A stretch of DNA of 47,939 nucleotides from LGRD01 sp031382215 (GCA_031382215.1 JANMYQ010000177.1:1-47939), one strand, 5' to 3'. Counted from the first letter of the stretch, positions 17,446 through 26,474 are shown. Numbers and translations: made by a program. The notes: a model not told the origin generated them from the letters alone.

Positions 17446-19275
17446 ATGCCAGCCCCTTTCTTGCGAAATCCCTCGCGAAATTCGCCGCGAATTTCCCTTC
17501 GAATGATGACCCCTCGCACGCTGGTTTCTCTGGTGGCTGCGGTGGCCATCGCACAGGCGGCAACGGCCGCATCGGTGTTGCCCAACAAGGTCGAGAACTC
17601 CAACCTCGACGCCCAACTGTTCTATCAGCTGCTGATCGGCGAGATCGAGCTGCGCAGCGGCGAGCCCGGCAATGCGTTCGAAGTGCTGCTCGACGCCGCC
17701 CGGCGGTCCAAGGACGAACAACTGTTCCGGCGCGCCACCGACATCGCGCTGCAGGCCCGCGCTGGCGACCAGGCGCTGACGGCGGCCAAGGCCTGGCGCG
17801 CCAGCTTGCCCGAATCGCAAGAGGCGCTGCGCTACATCGTGCAGTTGCTCATCAGCCTGAACCGCGTGCCCGAGTCGCTCGAGCCGATGCGGGCACTTCT
17901 CAAACTGGCGCCCGCAGCGCAGCGGCCCGGGTTGATCAACTCGCTGCCGCGCTTCTTCAGCCGTGCGCCCGACAAACCTCAGGCCGCGGCGCTGCTCGAC
18001 CAGGCCCTGCAGCCCTACGCCGAAGCGGCCGACACGCGCGCCGCGGCGCGGGTGGCGATGGGCCGCGCCTGGCTGGCTGTGCCTGACACCGCCAAGGCCC
18101 TGGAACTTGCCAAGCGCGCTCACACGCTGGATCCAACGGCCGAAGCGCCGGCCATGCTGGCCATCGAGATGTTGCCAGGTTCGGCCGCGGCTGAAGACAT
18201 CGTGCTCAGCCACCTGAAGGCCAAACCGTCCAGCAACGGTGTGCGGCTGGTCTACGTTCGCTCGCTGACGACCTCGCAGCGCTACGCCGACGCCATCACC
18301 CAGCTTGACACCGCCACCCGCACCGAGCCCAAGCTGGCGCCGCCCTGGTTGACCTTGGGCGCCTTGCACCTCGAGTTGCGCCACCCGGCCGAAGCGACCG
18401 CTGCGCTGAACACGTACGTTCGGCTGATCGAGACCGAACCCGCGGCGAAGGCCGAGCCGGCTGAAGGCGCCGGTGAAGAAGATGACGAAGCCCCCAATCC
18501 GCGCGGCGAGGGCCTGACCCAAGCTTGGCTGTTGCTGTCGCAAGCCGCCGAGCAGCAAGGCAACTTTGCGGCGGCGGAAACCTGGCTGGGCAAGGTGGAC
18601 AACCCGCAGCGTGCGCTCGAAGTGCAGTCGCGCCGTGCCACGCTGATGGCGCGCCAGGGCAAAGTGGGCGAAGCCCGCGAACTGATCCGCCGCGTGCCCG
18701 AGAAGAGCCCCGACGACGTGCGCGCCAAGCTCGTGGCCGAAGCGCAGGTGCTGCGCGAAGTGAAGCAGTGGAGCGAAGCGAACGCGGTGCTGGCGCAGGC
18801 CAACCAGAAGTTCCCGAACGACGCTGACCTGCTGTACGAGCAGTCGATGACGGCCGAGAAGCTCAACCGCATGGACGACATGGAGCGGCTGCTGCGCAAA
18901 GTCATCGAGATCAAGCCCGATCACCACCACGCCTACAACGCGCTCGGTTATTCGCTCGCCGAACGCAACATGCGCTTGCCCGAGGCGAAGAAGCTGATTC
19001 AGCGCGCCCTCGAGCTGAGTCCGGGCGAACCGTTCATCACCGACAGCCTGGGCTGGGTCGAGTTCCGCCTGGGCAACCGCGACGAAGCCTTGCGGCTGCT
19101 GCGCGGCGCCTACAAGTCGCGCCCCGACCCGGAAATTGCCGCTCACCTGGGTGAGGTGCTGTGGGCCAGCGGCCAACGCGAAGAAGCGCGCAAGGTCTGG
19201 GCCGAAGGGCGCAAGCGCGACTCCGCCAACGACGTGTTGCGCGAAACCCTGGCGCGGCTGCGGGTCGACCTGTGA
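17446..19275 (+). CDS. exported tetratricopeptide-repeat protein
   Basis: The 609-residue product starts at ATG 17446, six bases after AGGAG. A basic N-terminus leads to a signal-like hydrophobic stretch (LVSLVAAVAIAQAATA). The rest is almost all alpha-helical TPR units, for example AFEVLLDAARRSKDEQLFRR, AWLAVPDTAKALELAKRAHT, AYNALGYSLAERNMRLPEAK and GEVLWASGQREEARKVWAEG; an acidic linker (GAGEEDDEAPNPRG) divides the two halves. TPR arrays bind proteins. This gene is regularly found between mutM and lolB in Burkholderiales, suggesting an envelope-assembly role, but the partner is unknown. It overlaps lolB by four bases (GTGA). Confidence 0.9.
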   Translation: MPAPFLRNPSRNSPRISLRMMTPRTLVSLVAAVAIAQAATAASVLPNKVENSNLDAQLFYQLLIGEIELRSGEPGNAFEVLLDAARRSKDEQLFRRATDIALQARAGDQALTAAKAWRASLPESQEALRYIVQLLISLNRVPESLEPMRALLKLAPAAQRPGLINSLPRFFSRAPDKPQAAALLDQALQPYAEAADTRAAARVAMGRAWLAVPDTAKALELAKRAHTLDPTAEAPAMLAIEMLPGSAAAEDIVLSHLKAKPSSNGVRLVYVRSLTTSQRYADAITQLDTATRTEPKLAPPWLTLGALHLELRHPAEATAALNTYVRLIETEPAAKAEPAEGAGEEDDEAPNPRGEGLTQAWLLLSQAAEQQGNFAAAETWLGKVDNPQRALEVQSRRATLMARQGKVGEARELIRRVPEKSPDDVRAKLVAEAQVLREVKQWSEANAVLAQANQKFPNDADLLYEQSMTAEKLNRMDDMERLLRKVIEIKPDHHHAYNALGYSLAERNMRLPEAKKLIQRALELSPGEPFITDSLGWVEFRLGNRDEALRLLRGAYKSRPDPEIAAHLGEVLWASGQREEARKVWAEGRKRDSANDVLRETLARLRVDL

Positions 19276-19820
19276 CCCTGCCGCGAGTGGCTGCGTGGCC
19301 GCTGCTGGTGGCCACGGTGCTGGCGTTGACGGTCGGGTGTGCGTCGGTCCCATCGACTCCGGTACCGGCGGGAGAACCGCTGTCGGGCCGCTTGTCGGTG
19401 CGGGTCGAGGGGGTCGACGGGGCCGCGCCGCGCTCGCTGAGTGCCACCTTCGAACTGCAGGGCGACGCGCAGAACGGCAGCCTGAACCTGGCCACTCCGC
19501 TGGGCACGGTGCTGGCGCAGGCACGCTGGGCGCCGCGCCAGGTGGTGCTGGCCACACCGCAAGGCGAAACCAGTTTCAGCGACCTGGACGCGCTGACCCG
19601 CGAGGTGCTGGGTGAGACGGTGCCGGTGGTGGCGCTGTTCGACTGGCTGCGTGGCCGCCCCTGGCCGGGTGCCGCCAGCACCGCGTTGGTGCCCGCCACC
19701 GAACCTGGTTTTCGGCAGCTCGGCTGGGCCGTCAACCTGGCGCGGTTCGACCGGGCGGCGGTGACAGCGCAGCGCGAGCAGGCGCCGGCGGTGACGGTGC
19801 GCGCCCAGCTCGACCGCTGA
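19272..19820 (+). CDS. lolB: outer-membrane lipoprotein LolB
   Basis: A GTG start inside the TPR stop codon gives a 182-residue lipoprotein: signal peptide PLLVATVLALTVGC with lipobox TVGC, then the LolB beta-barrel-like fold (LSGRLSVRVEG, NGSLNLATPLGTVLAQARW, LFDWLRGRPWPG). LolB receives lipoproteins from LolA and inserts them in the inner leaflet of the outer membrane. It is slightly shorter than the E. coli protein, mainly at the C-terminus. The call rests on the fold pattern together with the conserved position directly before ispE. Confidence 0.88.
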   Translation: MTLPRVAAWPLLVATVLALTVGCASVPSTPVPAGEPLSGRLSVRVEGVDGAAPRSLSATFELQGDAQNGSLNLATPLGTVLAQARWAPRQVVLATPQGETSFSDLDALTREVLGETVPVVALFDWLRGRPWPGAASTALVPATEPGFRQLGWAVNLARFDRAAVTAQREQAPAVTVRAQLDR

Positions 19821-19852
19821 CCCAGATCGCTGACCCCGATCGCTGACCCACC

Positions 19853-20752
19853 ATGGCCACGCGCGCCCTCTTCGACGTACCGGCGCCGGCCAAGCTGAAC
19901 CACTTTCTGCATGTGGTCGGCCGCCGGGACGACGGTTACCACCTGTTGCAGTCGGTTTTTGTATTGATCGACTGGTGCGACACCTTGCATTTCGAGGCGC
20001 GCTCCGACGGTCTGCTGGCCCGCCACGACCTGAGCGCGCCGCTGCCCGCCGACGACTTGTGCCTGCGCGCCGCACGCGCGCTGCAGGTTGCCAGCGCCAC
20101 GTCGGCTGGGGCCGACATCAGCATCGACAAGCAGGTGCCCTGGGGCGCCGGCATGGGTGGCGGAAGCTCGGACGCCGCCTCCACGCTGCTGGCGCTGAAC
20201 GTGCTGTGGGGCCTGAACTGGCCGCTGCACAAGCTGATGGCGCTGGGACTGAGCCTGGGTGCCGACATTCCGTTTTTCCTCGGCGGGCACAACGCGTTCG
20301 TCGAGGGCATTGGCGAGCGGCTCACGCCGCTGGCCTTGCCAGGCCACTGGCTGGCGGTGATCAAGCCGGTGGCCCAGGTCGAGACGCGGAGCATTTTCCA
20401 GAGCCCGCGGCTGGCCAGAAACACCGAAGCGGTTATACTTGAGGGCTTGATTGCAAGCGCTAGTGAGGGCAGCAAGGCAAGTGATTTCAGGCGGATCCTG
20501 GCCGGATTCGGGCGCAACGACCTGCAGCCCCCGGCCCAAGACATCTGCCCGGAGATCGCCCGAGCCGCCCGCCTGCTGGAAGCGTCATTCGGCAACAGCC
20601 GCATGACGGGTTCAGGCAGCGCAGTGTTTGCAAGAGCAGGGACAAACGACTTACCCGTGGCGACGATGCCGGCAGACCTCGAGGCCGGATGGGTGGGTCG
20701 GATGTGCCGCAGTCTGGAGCGCCACCCGCTGGCCGGGTGGGCAACGGACTGA
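19853..20752 (+). CDS. ispE: 4-diphosphocytidyl-2-C-methyl-D-erythritol kinase IspE
   Basis: The 299-residue GHMP kinase has the N-terminal substrate segment APAKLNHFLHVVGRRDDGYH, the ATP-binding PWGAGMGGGSSDAAS (about 95-109) and the C-terminal NSRMTGSGSAVFA loop. It phosphorylates CDP-ME in the MEP isoprenoid pathway. Upstream spacing to lolB is 32 bases containing two copies of GATCGCTGACCC, a short local repeat. The tRNA-Gln gene starts 40 bases after the stop. The last third has lower GC (around 20430-20500), perhaps reflecting embedded promoter sequence for the tRNA. Confidence 0.95.
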   Translation: MATRALFDVPAPAKLNHFLHVVGRRDDGYHLLQSVFVLIDWCDTLHFEARSDGLLARHDLSAPLPADDLCLRAARALQVASATSAGADISIDKQVPWGAGMGGGSSDAASTLLALNVLWGLNWPLHKLMALGLSLGADIPFFLGGHNAFVEGIGERLTPLALPGHWLAVIKPVAQVETRSIFQSPRLARNTEAVILEGLIASASEGSKASDFRRILAGFGRNDLQPPAQDICPEIARAARLLEASFGNSRMTGSGSAVFARAGTNDLPVATMPADLEAGWVGRMCRSLERHPLAGWATD

Positions 20753-20792
20753 CCGAGTTTCGGTTCGCAGCGGAAACGCTGCTGACCCGTGT

Positions 20793-20869
20793 AGGGGAGT
20801 CGCCAAGTTGGTCAAGGCATCGGATTTTGATTCCGACATGCGAGGGTTCGAGTCCTTCCTCCCCTGCCA
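20793..20869 (+). tRNA. tRNA-Gln (UUG anticodon)
   Basis: It folds as a 77-base cloverleaf with encoded CCA: acceptor AGGGGAG/CTCCCCT with discriminator G73, D region GCC/GGC, anticodon stem CGGAT/TTCCG enclosing TTG, and T arm GAGGG/CCTTC with the TTCGAGT loop. UUG reads CAA/CAG glutamine codons. Its position between ispE and prs is conserved in betaproteobacteria. Confidence 0.95.
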
Positions 20870-20905
20870 GATTTCTTGCATCCCGGTCACAGCCTGGCTG
20901 AGCGA

Positions 20906-21889
20906 ATGAGCCTCGACGGAGGGAAAGTGCTTTTCAACACCGTGCTGTTCACCGGCAATGCGAACCCCCTGCTGTCGCAGGAAATCGTGTCGCAGCTCGG
21001 CGTTGAACTGGGCAAGGCCAAGGTGGGCCGCTTCTCCGACGGCGAGGTGGACATCGAAATCCACCAGAACGTGCGAGCGCGCGACATCTTCGTGGTGCAG
21101 CCCACCTGCGCGCCCACGAACGAGAACCTGATGGAGCTGTGCATCATGGTCGATGCGCTCAAGCGGGCCTCGGCACGGCGCGTCACGGCCGTCATTCCCT
21201 ACTTCGGCTACGCCCGCCAAGACCGCCGGCCGCGTTCGACCCGCGTGCCGATCAGCGCCAAGGTCGTGGCCAACATGCTCGAAGCGGTGGGCGTGGAACG
21301 GCTGCTGACGATGGACTTGCACGCCGACCAGATCCAGGGCTTCTTCAACATTCCGGTCGACAACATCTACGCTTCGCCGGTGCTGCTGTCGGACCTGCAG
21401 TCCAAGCGCTACACCGACCTGGTGGTCGTGTCGCCCGACGTCGGCGGCGTGGTGCGCGCCCGTGCGCTGGCCAAGCAACTGGGCTGCGACCTGGCGATCA
21501 TCGACAAGCGCCGCCCCAAGGCCAACGTGTCAGAGGTCATGCACGTGATCGGCGAGATCGAAGGCCGCAACTGCGTGATCATGGACGACATGATCGACAC
21601 CGCCGGCACGCTCGTGAAGGCGGCCGAGGTGCTGAAGGAGCGCGGCGCCAAGAGCGTGTACGCCTACTGCACGCACGCGGTGTTCTCGGGCCCGGCGATC
21701 GAGCGCATCAAGGCTTCGGCGCTCGACGAAGTGGTCATCACCAACACCATCCCGCTCAGCGAGGATGGCAAGAAATGCAAGAAGGTTCGCCAACTGTCGG
21801 TGGCGTTCCTGTTCGCCGAAACGATCCGTCGCATTTCCGACGGCGAATCGGTCACGTCTTTGTTTGCGGAGCAGAACGCCAACTTCTGA
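20906..21889 (+). CDS. prs: ribose-phosphate pyrophosphokinase (PRPP synthetase)
   Basis: The ATG at 20906 gives 327 residues. Motifs are TGNANPLLSQEI near the N-terminus, GRFSDGEVDIEI, YFGYARQDRRPRSTRVPISA (ATP loop), LHADQIQGFFNIPVDNIYAS, and the PRPP-binding loop VIMDDMIDTAGT. It makes PRPP from ribose-5-phosphate and ATP for nucleotide, His and Trp synthesis. A GTG at 20927 directly behind GGAGGGAAA is a plausible alternative start that brings TGNAN to the position usual in homologues; a TTG at 20876 is less likely. Confidence 0.95.
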   Translation: MSLDGGKVLFNTVLFTGNANPLLSQEIVSQLGVELGKAKVGRFSDGEVDIEIHQNVRARDIFVVQPTCAPTNENLMELCIMVDALKRASARRVTAVIPYFGYARQDRRPRSTRVPISAKVVANMLEAVGVERLLTMDLHADQIQGFFNIPVDNIYASPVLLSDLQSKRYTDLVVVSPDVGGVVRARALAKQLGCDLAIIDKRRPKANVSEVMHVIGEIEGRNCVIMDDMIDTAGTLVKAAEVLKERGAKSVYAYCTHAVFSGPAIERIKASALDEVVITNTIPLSEDGKKCKKVRQLSVAFLFAETIRRISDGESVTSLFAEQNANF

Positions 21890-21993
21890 TGCGCAAACGA
21901 GGCAGCGGCCGGTTCGGCTGCTGCAAGCCGGGTCGAAAGGCCCATCCATGCAATCAGCCTGGTCGCGGGTGATTGCCTCTTACTGGAGTCAAC

Positions 21994-22644
21994 ATGAAAT
22001 TCGTCGCTTTTGAGCGTACGCTGCAGGGGACCGGAGCGAGCCGCCGCCTGCGCAACGCCGCCAAGGTGCCTGGCATCGTCTACGGTGCCGGCACGCCAGC
22101 CATGATCGAGCTGGACCACAATGCACTCTTCTTCGCGCTGAAGAAGGAAGCGTTCCACTCGTCCATCCTCGAGATGGAACTCGCCGGCAAGTCACAGAAC
22201 GTGCTGCTGCGCGATTACCAGATGCACCCGTTCCGCCCGATCGTGCTGCACATCGACTTCCAGCGCGTCGATGCCACCACCAAAATCACCAAGAAGGTTC
22301 CGCTGCACTTCATCAACGAAGAAAACTCGCCGGCCGTCAAGACCGACGGTTGCGTGGTGAACCACGTGATGACCGAGCTGTTGATCCAGTGCCTGGCCTC
22401 GCAACTGCCCGAGTTCCTGACCGTCGACCTGGGCTCGATGGCCAAGGGCCAGTCGCTGCACGTCAACGACATCAAGCTGGCCGACGGCATCAAGGTGATG
22501 ACGCAGGGCAAGGTCAACCCGGTGATCGCATCGGTGTCGGTCCAGGCCGCGGTTGAAGAAGAAGTGGTCGTGGCACCTGTAGTCGCTGCGGCGGCTGCGG
22601 CGCCGACCAAGGCGAAGAAGACCGAGAAGCAGAACAAGAAGTAA
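21994..22644 (+). CDS. rplY: 50S ribosomal protein L25 (Ctc form)
   Basis: The 216-residue product starts MKFVAFERTLQGTGASRRLR behind a GGAG site. The N-terminal half is the 5S-rRNA-binding L25 domain (KVPGIVYGAGTP, LLRDYQMHPFRPIVLHIDFQ); the C-terminal TL5/Ctc domain follows (PEFLTVDLGSMAKGQSLHVN) and a low-complexity Val/Ala then Lys-rich tail ends the protein. It binds 5S rRNA in the large subunit. prs-rplY is a conserved pair; pth, the usual next gene, is absent and an unrelated gene follows on the other strand. Confidence 0.95.
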   Translation: MKFVAFERTLQGTGASRRLRNAAKVPGIVYGAGTPAMIELDHNALFFALKKEAFHSSILEMELAGKSQNVLLRDYQMHPFRPIVLHIDFQRVDATTKITKKVPLHFINEENSPAVKTDGCVVNHVMTELLIQCLASQLPEFLTVDLGSMAKGQSLHVNDIKLADGIKVMTQGKVNPVIASVSVQAAVEEEVVVAPVVAAAAAAPTKAKKTEKQNKK

Positions 22645-22701
22645 ACCCAGTCGCAGAACAAGAGCGGGGAGGGAGCGGGACATGAGCCCGCTGCGATTCA
22701 A

Positions 22702-22727
22702 ATGAAGGACACCTCGGTGTCCTTCAT
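22702..22727. terminator. strong hairpin after rplY
   Basis: ATGAAGGACAC and GTGTCCTTCAT form a perfect 11-bp stem closed by CTCG. It lies between the convergent rplY and endonuclease-family genes and overlaps the last codon of the latter, so it could stop transcription from both sides. A U-rich tail is short (GCTTTC). A second weaker hairpin, AGCGGG/CCCGCT, precedes it at about 22672-22692. Confidence 0.6.
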
Positions 22728-23767
22728 GCTTTCAGGCGCAGCATGGCGCGCACGAAACCGTGGTCGCTGCGAAAGCGTTCGCGGCTATCCTGCATGTGGT
22801 CGTTGAAGAACTCGACTCTGCGCACGTCGACCAGCGCAAATCGGCTGATGGGCACGAACTCCTCGCTGACCCAGATCTGGTCCAGCAGCTCGGGCCAGCC
22901 CTGGTGCACGTGCGAATACGCCATGTCGCGCTTGAGGCCCGGCTCGGTCTGCACCTCGTAGGCGTGGAACAGCGCGCTGTCGCGCGCCTGGCGGTCGTAG
23001 GCAATGGCCTGGGTGGCGGCCACCATCTGGCAGGTGACCGAATGCGGGCTGTCGTTCATGTCGCCTAGCAACAGCAGCGGGGCGCGCGTGCGCTGCACCA
23101 GCCCGAGCACGATGCCGCGCAGCGCGGCCGATTCGGCGCCGCGCATCACCAGCGAGCGCAGGGTCGCACGCACCGTCACGACTGGATCGTCGCGGTCTTC
23201 GAGAACGTTGCCGGCCGCGTCTTGCAAGTACTTCGGGCGCTTGGACTTGAGGTGCACCACCAGCACGTGCAGGCGCACCCCGTTGCGCGTGCGCAGGGTG
23301 GCGTGCAGCACTGGCCGCTCGAAACGTGTGTGGGCGCCAAGTTCAGGCACCTGCACGTGCTCGCGCGGCGCGAAGTCGACGATCGACTCGACCGCTTCGA
23401 CTTGCAGCCGACTTGCCAGGCCCACGCGCGGCGTGCCCACCGCACCGGTCTCGGTGCCGGGTGCGAGCACGTGCACATAACGCAGGCCGCTGCGCGCCAC
23501 CGCGGCCTTCAGTGCGGCTTCGTCCCACACTTCCTGGAAGCCTGCCACGTCGGCGTTGAGGCGGGCCAGTTGCGCACCCAGCCAGTCGATCTTGCGGGTG
23601 TATTCGTCGGCGCTGTAAGGGTCCTGGTTGTCGTAGAACACACGGCCCGGCAAGGCCAGGTTCAGCAGGTTGCAATTGCTTACCATCAGCGTGGCGAATG
23701 GGGTCGGCAATGGGGCGCTGGAAGCCGAGTCGGGAACCGGGACCGAGGGGAGCAGTGGGCTGTTCAT
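22724..23767 (-). CDS. endonuclease/exonuclease/phosphatase-family protein
   Basis: With the ATG at 23767 the product is 347 residues. Family motifs are ATLMVSNCNLLNLA (Asn at the metal site), FQEVWDEAAL (metal-binding Glu), VLVVHLKSKRP, LLLLGDMNDSPHS (catalytic Asp/Asn) and the closing SDHGFV. The family covers nucleases, phosphodiesterases and phospholipase-like enzymes, and the substrate cannot be read from sequence. No signal peptide is evident, so it is probably cytoplasmic. It is divergent from the ECF-type sigma gene over an 80-base gap. Confidence 0.85.
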   Translation of the reverse strand: MNSPLLPSVPVPDSASSAPLPTPFATLMVSNCNLLNLALPGRVFYDNQDPYSADEYTRKIDWLGAQLARLNADVAGFQEVWDEAALKAAVARSGLRYVHVLAPGTETGAVGTPRVGLASRLQVEAVESIVDFAPREHVQVPELGAHTRFERPVLHATLRTRNGVRLHVLVVHLKSKRPKYLQDAAGNVLEDRDDPVVTVRATLRSLVMRGAESAALRGIVLGLVQRTRAPLLLLGDMNDSPHSVTCQMVAATQAIAYDRQARDSALFHAYEVQTEPGLKRDMAYSHVHQGWPELLDQIWVSEEFVPISRFALVDVRRVEFFNDHMQDSRERFRSDHGFVRAMLRLKA

Positions 23768-23847
23768 GTGACGAGTGTCGCAGGCTTGGCGACCCCGGTC
23801 GAGGCGAACTGACGTACAGTGATTTCGAACCCAATCCATACCCCAAC

Positions 23848-24411
23848 ATGCTTCCGACGGTCACCGAAAAGCTCGCCGCACCCAGTGTCACCGACCTGCT
23901 GCGCGCGGTTGAAACCGACAGCCCGGGCGCGCGCGACAAGTTGATCACTGCCGTGTACGCCGAGATGCGCCACGGCGCACGCCGCATGTTGGCGGGCCCG
24001 CGCGCGCGCCAACCGGTGTCGCCCACCGAGCTGGTGCACGGCACGGCCTTGAAGCTGATGGTGCAACAACGGCTCGCAGCGCGCGACCGTGCCCGCTTCG
24101 TGGCCTGCTCGGCCCAACTGGTGCGCCGCGTGCTGATCGACCACACGCAGCGCGACCGCGGTGCCACCGGCGTGACCCTGGTGTCTGCGCTGGCCGATGA
24201 ACCGACCGAAGAGATGGCCTTCGACACGCTGCATGCGGCGCTGGAGCGGCTGGGCCGAGTGTCTTCTGACCAGGTTCGCCTGGTCGAGCTGCGCCACTTC
24301 GGCGGCCTGGGCATCGACGAGATTGCCGAGCTGGACGGCAGCTCTGCCGTGGCCGTGCAACGCAACTGGCGCATCGCACGCGCCTGGCTGCACGACGCAC
24401 TGGCGCACTGA
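23848..24411 (+). CDS. ECF-type sigma factor (Sigma70_ECF family)
   Basis: The 187-residue product from ATG 23848 has region 2 (LRAVETDSPGARDKLITAVY, AEMRHGARRMLA), a characteristic PVSPTELVHGTALKLM segment, RFVACSAQLVRRVLIDHTQR, and region 4 (VRLVELRHFGGLGIDEIAEL, AVAVQRNWRIARAWLHDAL). This pattern matches the PF07638-like ECF group. The basic loop after the DHTQR helix is shorter than usual. No anti-sigma gene adjoins it, so its control is unclear; the downstream phosphodiesterase gene starts 28 bases later and may be co-transcribed. Confidence 0.85.
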   Translation: MLPTVTEKLAAPSVTDLLRAVETDSPGARDKLITAVYAEMRHGARRMLAGPRARQPVSPTELVHGTALKLMVQQRLAARDRARFVACSAQLVRRVLIDHTQRDRGATGVTLVSALADEPTEEMAFDTLHAALERLGRVSSDQVRLVELRHFGGLGIDEIAELDGSSAVAVQRNWRIARAWLHDALAH

Positions 24412-24439
24412 TCCGTCGGAGCGAAGCGCCGGTGCCAGA

Positions 24440-25399
24440 ATGGCCGGCATGAACTGTCGCCTGCGCGTAATTGCACTCATCGCGGCGGTCGCCGCATTCA
24501 CGTCTTTCGGCAGCCACGCCTTCGACCTTCAAGGTCACCGCGGCGCGCGCGGCATGCCCGAGAACACGCTGCCCGCATTCCAGAAGGCGCTCGATCTGGG
24601 GGTGGACACGCTCGAATGCGACATGGCCATCACCAAGGATGGTGTGGTCGTGATCCACCACGACCTGCAGCTCAACCCCGACACCACGCGCGGCCCCGAC
24701 GGCCAGTGGCTAGCCAAGCCGGGCCCGCTGATCAGCGAACTCACATTCGCGGAGCTGCAGCGGTATGACGTCGGCCGGCTGAAACCCGGCACCGAGTACG
24801 CCAAGGGCTTTCCGCAGCAGCAGCCGATCGACGGCGCGCGGATCCCGAAACTGTCCGACCTGTTCGATCTGGTCAAGCGCTCCGGCAACACGCGGATCGG
24901 CTTTGACTGTGAAACCAAGCTGTCACCGCTGGACCGCGCCGCCACCTTGGCGCCCGAGGCGTTTGTGCGCCGCGTGATCGAAGAGATCCGCGCCGCCGGC
25001 ATGCAGCAACGGCTGATGATCCAGTCGTTCGACTGGGCCAGCCTGCAGGTGGTGCAGCGCGAGGCGCCCGAGATCCGCACGATGTACCTCAGCTCGCCGC
25101 GCACCTTGGCGCCGGGGCCAGGTGGTGCAGCGTCGCCGTGGCTGGCGGGCTTTGCGCCCGAGGCCCACGGCGGCTCGGTGCCGCGCGCCGTGCATGCCGC
25201 GGGCGGAAAGATCTGGGCCCCGAACCAGACCTACCTGACGCCGGCCCTGCTGGACGAAGCGCGAGCCCTCGGCCTGAGCGTGATCCCGTGGACCGTGAAC
25301 GAACCTTCGATGATCATGAAGCTGCTCGACATGGGCGTGGACGGCATCATCTCCGACCGGCCCGACCTGGTGCAGATCGAACTGAAGAAGCGCAAGTAG
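24440..25399 (+). CDS. glpQ: glycerophosphodiester phosphodiesterase, exported
   Basis: The 319-residue product has a signal peptide (VIALIAAVAAFTSFGSHA) and the GDPD catalytic elements GHRGARGMPENTLPAF (His and Arg), then LECDMAITKDGVVVIHHD (metal-binding Glu/Asp and the second His). C-terminal motifs IQSFDWASL and WTVNEPSMIMKLLDMGVDGI complete the TIM barrel. It hydrolyses glycerophosphodiesters to glycerol-3-phosphate and alcohol, probably in the periplasm. ATG 24449 is an equally possible start. The symbol denotes the family; orthology to E. coli glpQ was not tested. Confidence 0.88.
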   Translation: MAGMNCRLRVIALIAAVAAFTSFGSHAFDLQGHRGARGMPENTLPAFQKALDLGVDTLECDMAITKDGVVVIHHDLQLNPDTTRGPDGQWLAKPGPLISELTFAELQRYDVGRLKPGTEYAKGFPQQQPIDGARIPKLSDLFDLVKRSGNTRIGFDCETKLSPLDRAATLAPEAFVRRVIEEIRAAGMQQRLMIQSFDWASLQVVQREAPEIRTMYLSSPRTLAPGPGGAASPWLAGFAPEAHGGSVPRAVHAAGGKIWAPNQTYLTPALLDEARALGLSVIPWTVNEPSMIMKLLDMGVDGIISDRPDLVQIELKKRK

Positions 25400-25430
25400 T
25401 GCAAGTAGCAAGCGCGCGCCAGGCCCGCGG

Positions 25431-26396
25431 CTACGGCTGCAGTTGCCGATCGACGAAGCGCCTGACTTCGTCGATGGCCAGCAGCCGCGCCTTCGGGTCA
25501 GAGCCGATGTGAGCACCACGCTCACCCGGATTGGCGGGGTTGTAGACCTTGGGCAACAAGCGCACCGGGCCGCTCGGCGCGTCGAAGCCGTGGTGAGCGC
25601 CGGGGTAGGTGATCGTCTGCACCGGCCACGGGGCCGATTGCAACTTCGCCGCCAGCTCGACACACGGTGCCGCCGGCGTCCAGTCGTCGGCCTCGCCGTG
25701 CAGGATCAGCAAGGGCATCGTCGGCCGATAGACCTTCTGCCGCATCGGCTGACTGCAACCCGGATAGAACGCGATCGCGGCCTTGAAGTGCGGGCCGGCG
25801 GCCTGCCGGCCCGGCGCCTGCGCGCGCACGACGCTCATCACCGTGGAGCCACCGTGCGACCAGCCGAGCACAAACACCGCCGCCGGGTCCACGTCGCTGC
25901 GGCTGACCAGGTGGCCGAGCGCCGCATAAGCATCGGCGGTGCGCTCGTTCCAGGGCTGGATCGGGCGGTCTTTCAGTTCGCAGACCGGGCCGATGCCGCG
26001 CGGGCCGAAGCTGTCGAGCGTGAGCGTCACGAAACCCCAGCGCGCAAAGCGCTCGGCCCAGTCGCGGTGGCGTGCGACCAATGCGCCGCGCGTGTCGTTC
26101 ATGCCGCCGCAACCGTGCATCAGCACGATCGCCGGGCGCCGCGCGCCCCGCAGCGACGGACCCGAGGGAGTGAACAACTGGCCGGTCAGCTTCACGTCCG
26201 GCGCCGCAATTTGCACCGGCTGTTCCTGAAATGCCGCGTCGGCCGCACCGGCCGCGCCGGCCGTAGCGCGGCCAGGGCTGCCGCAGGCGGCCAGCAGGCA
26301 GGCCAGCACGACGAGCGGCGAGGCCAGCAGCGGGTGCCACCGAGCGGCACGCAGCGCACGGTCGAATCGGGTCCACAGGGTATTGCGCATGGTCAT
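25431..26396 (-). CDS. dienelactone-hydrolase-like lipoprotein
   Basis: The 321-residue alpha/beta hydrolase has MTMRNTLW as its likely start and a lipobox LLAAC after a hydrophobic stretch, suggesting a lipid-anchored envelope enzyme. Key elements are VLMHGCGGMNDTRG (oxyanion region), FVLGWSHGGSTVM (nucleophile Ser), LILHGEADDWTPA (acid) and YPGAHHGFDAPSG (catalytic His). Dienelactone hydrolases act on lactones, but many relatives are general esterases, so the substrate is unknown. Two Cys residues (PVCELKD, YPGCSQP) could form a disulfide. It lies 78 bases beyond the end of the caspase-like gene on the same strand and may be read through with it. Confidence 0.82.
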   Translation of the reverse strand: MTMRNTLWTRFDRALRAARWHPLLASPLVVLACLLAACGSPGRATAGAAGAADAAFQEQPVQIAAPDVKLTGQLFTPSGPSLRGARRPAIVLMHGCGGMNDTRGALVARHRDWAERFARWGFVTLTLDSFGPRGIGPVCELKDRPIQPWNERTADAYAALGHLVSRSDVDPAAVFVLGWSHGGSTVMSVVRAQAPGRQAAGPHFKAAIAFYPGCSQPMRQKVYRPTMPLLILHGEADDWTPAAPCVELAAKLQSAPWPVQTITYPGAHHGFDAPSGPVRLLPKVYNPANPGERGAHIGSDPKARLLAIDEVRRFVDRQLQP

Positions 26397-26474
26397 TGCT
26401 CCAGGTTGAGGCGGGCCAGGCTGCCCGCACCGCCCTGAGTGCGCGTCGGCGTGAAAAGCATTCAATGCAGCCGG

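Noticed and set aside
17383..19557. A 724-residue minus-strand frame opposite the TPR gene
   Set aside because: The TPR gene has a ribosome site, signal peptide and repeat units; the antisense frame has none.
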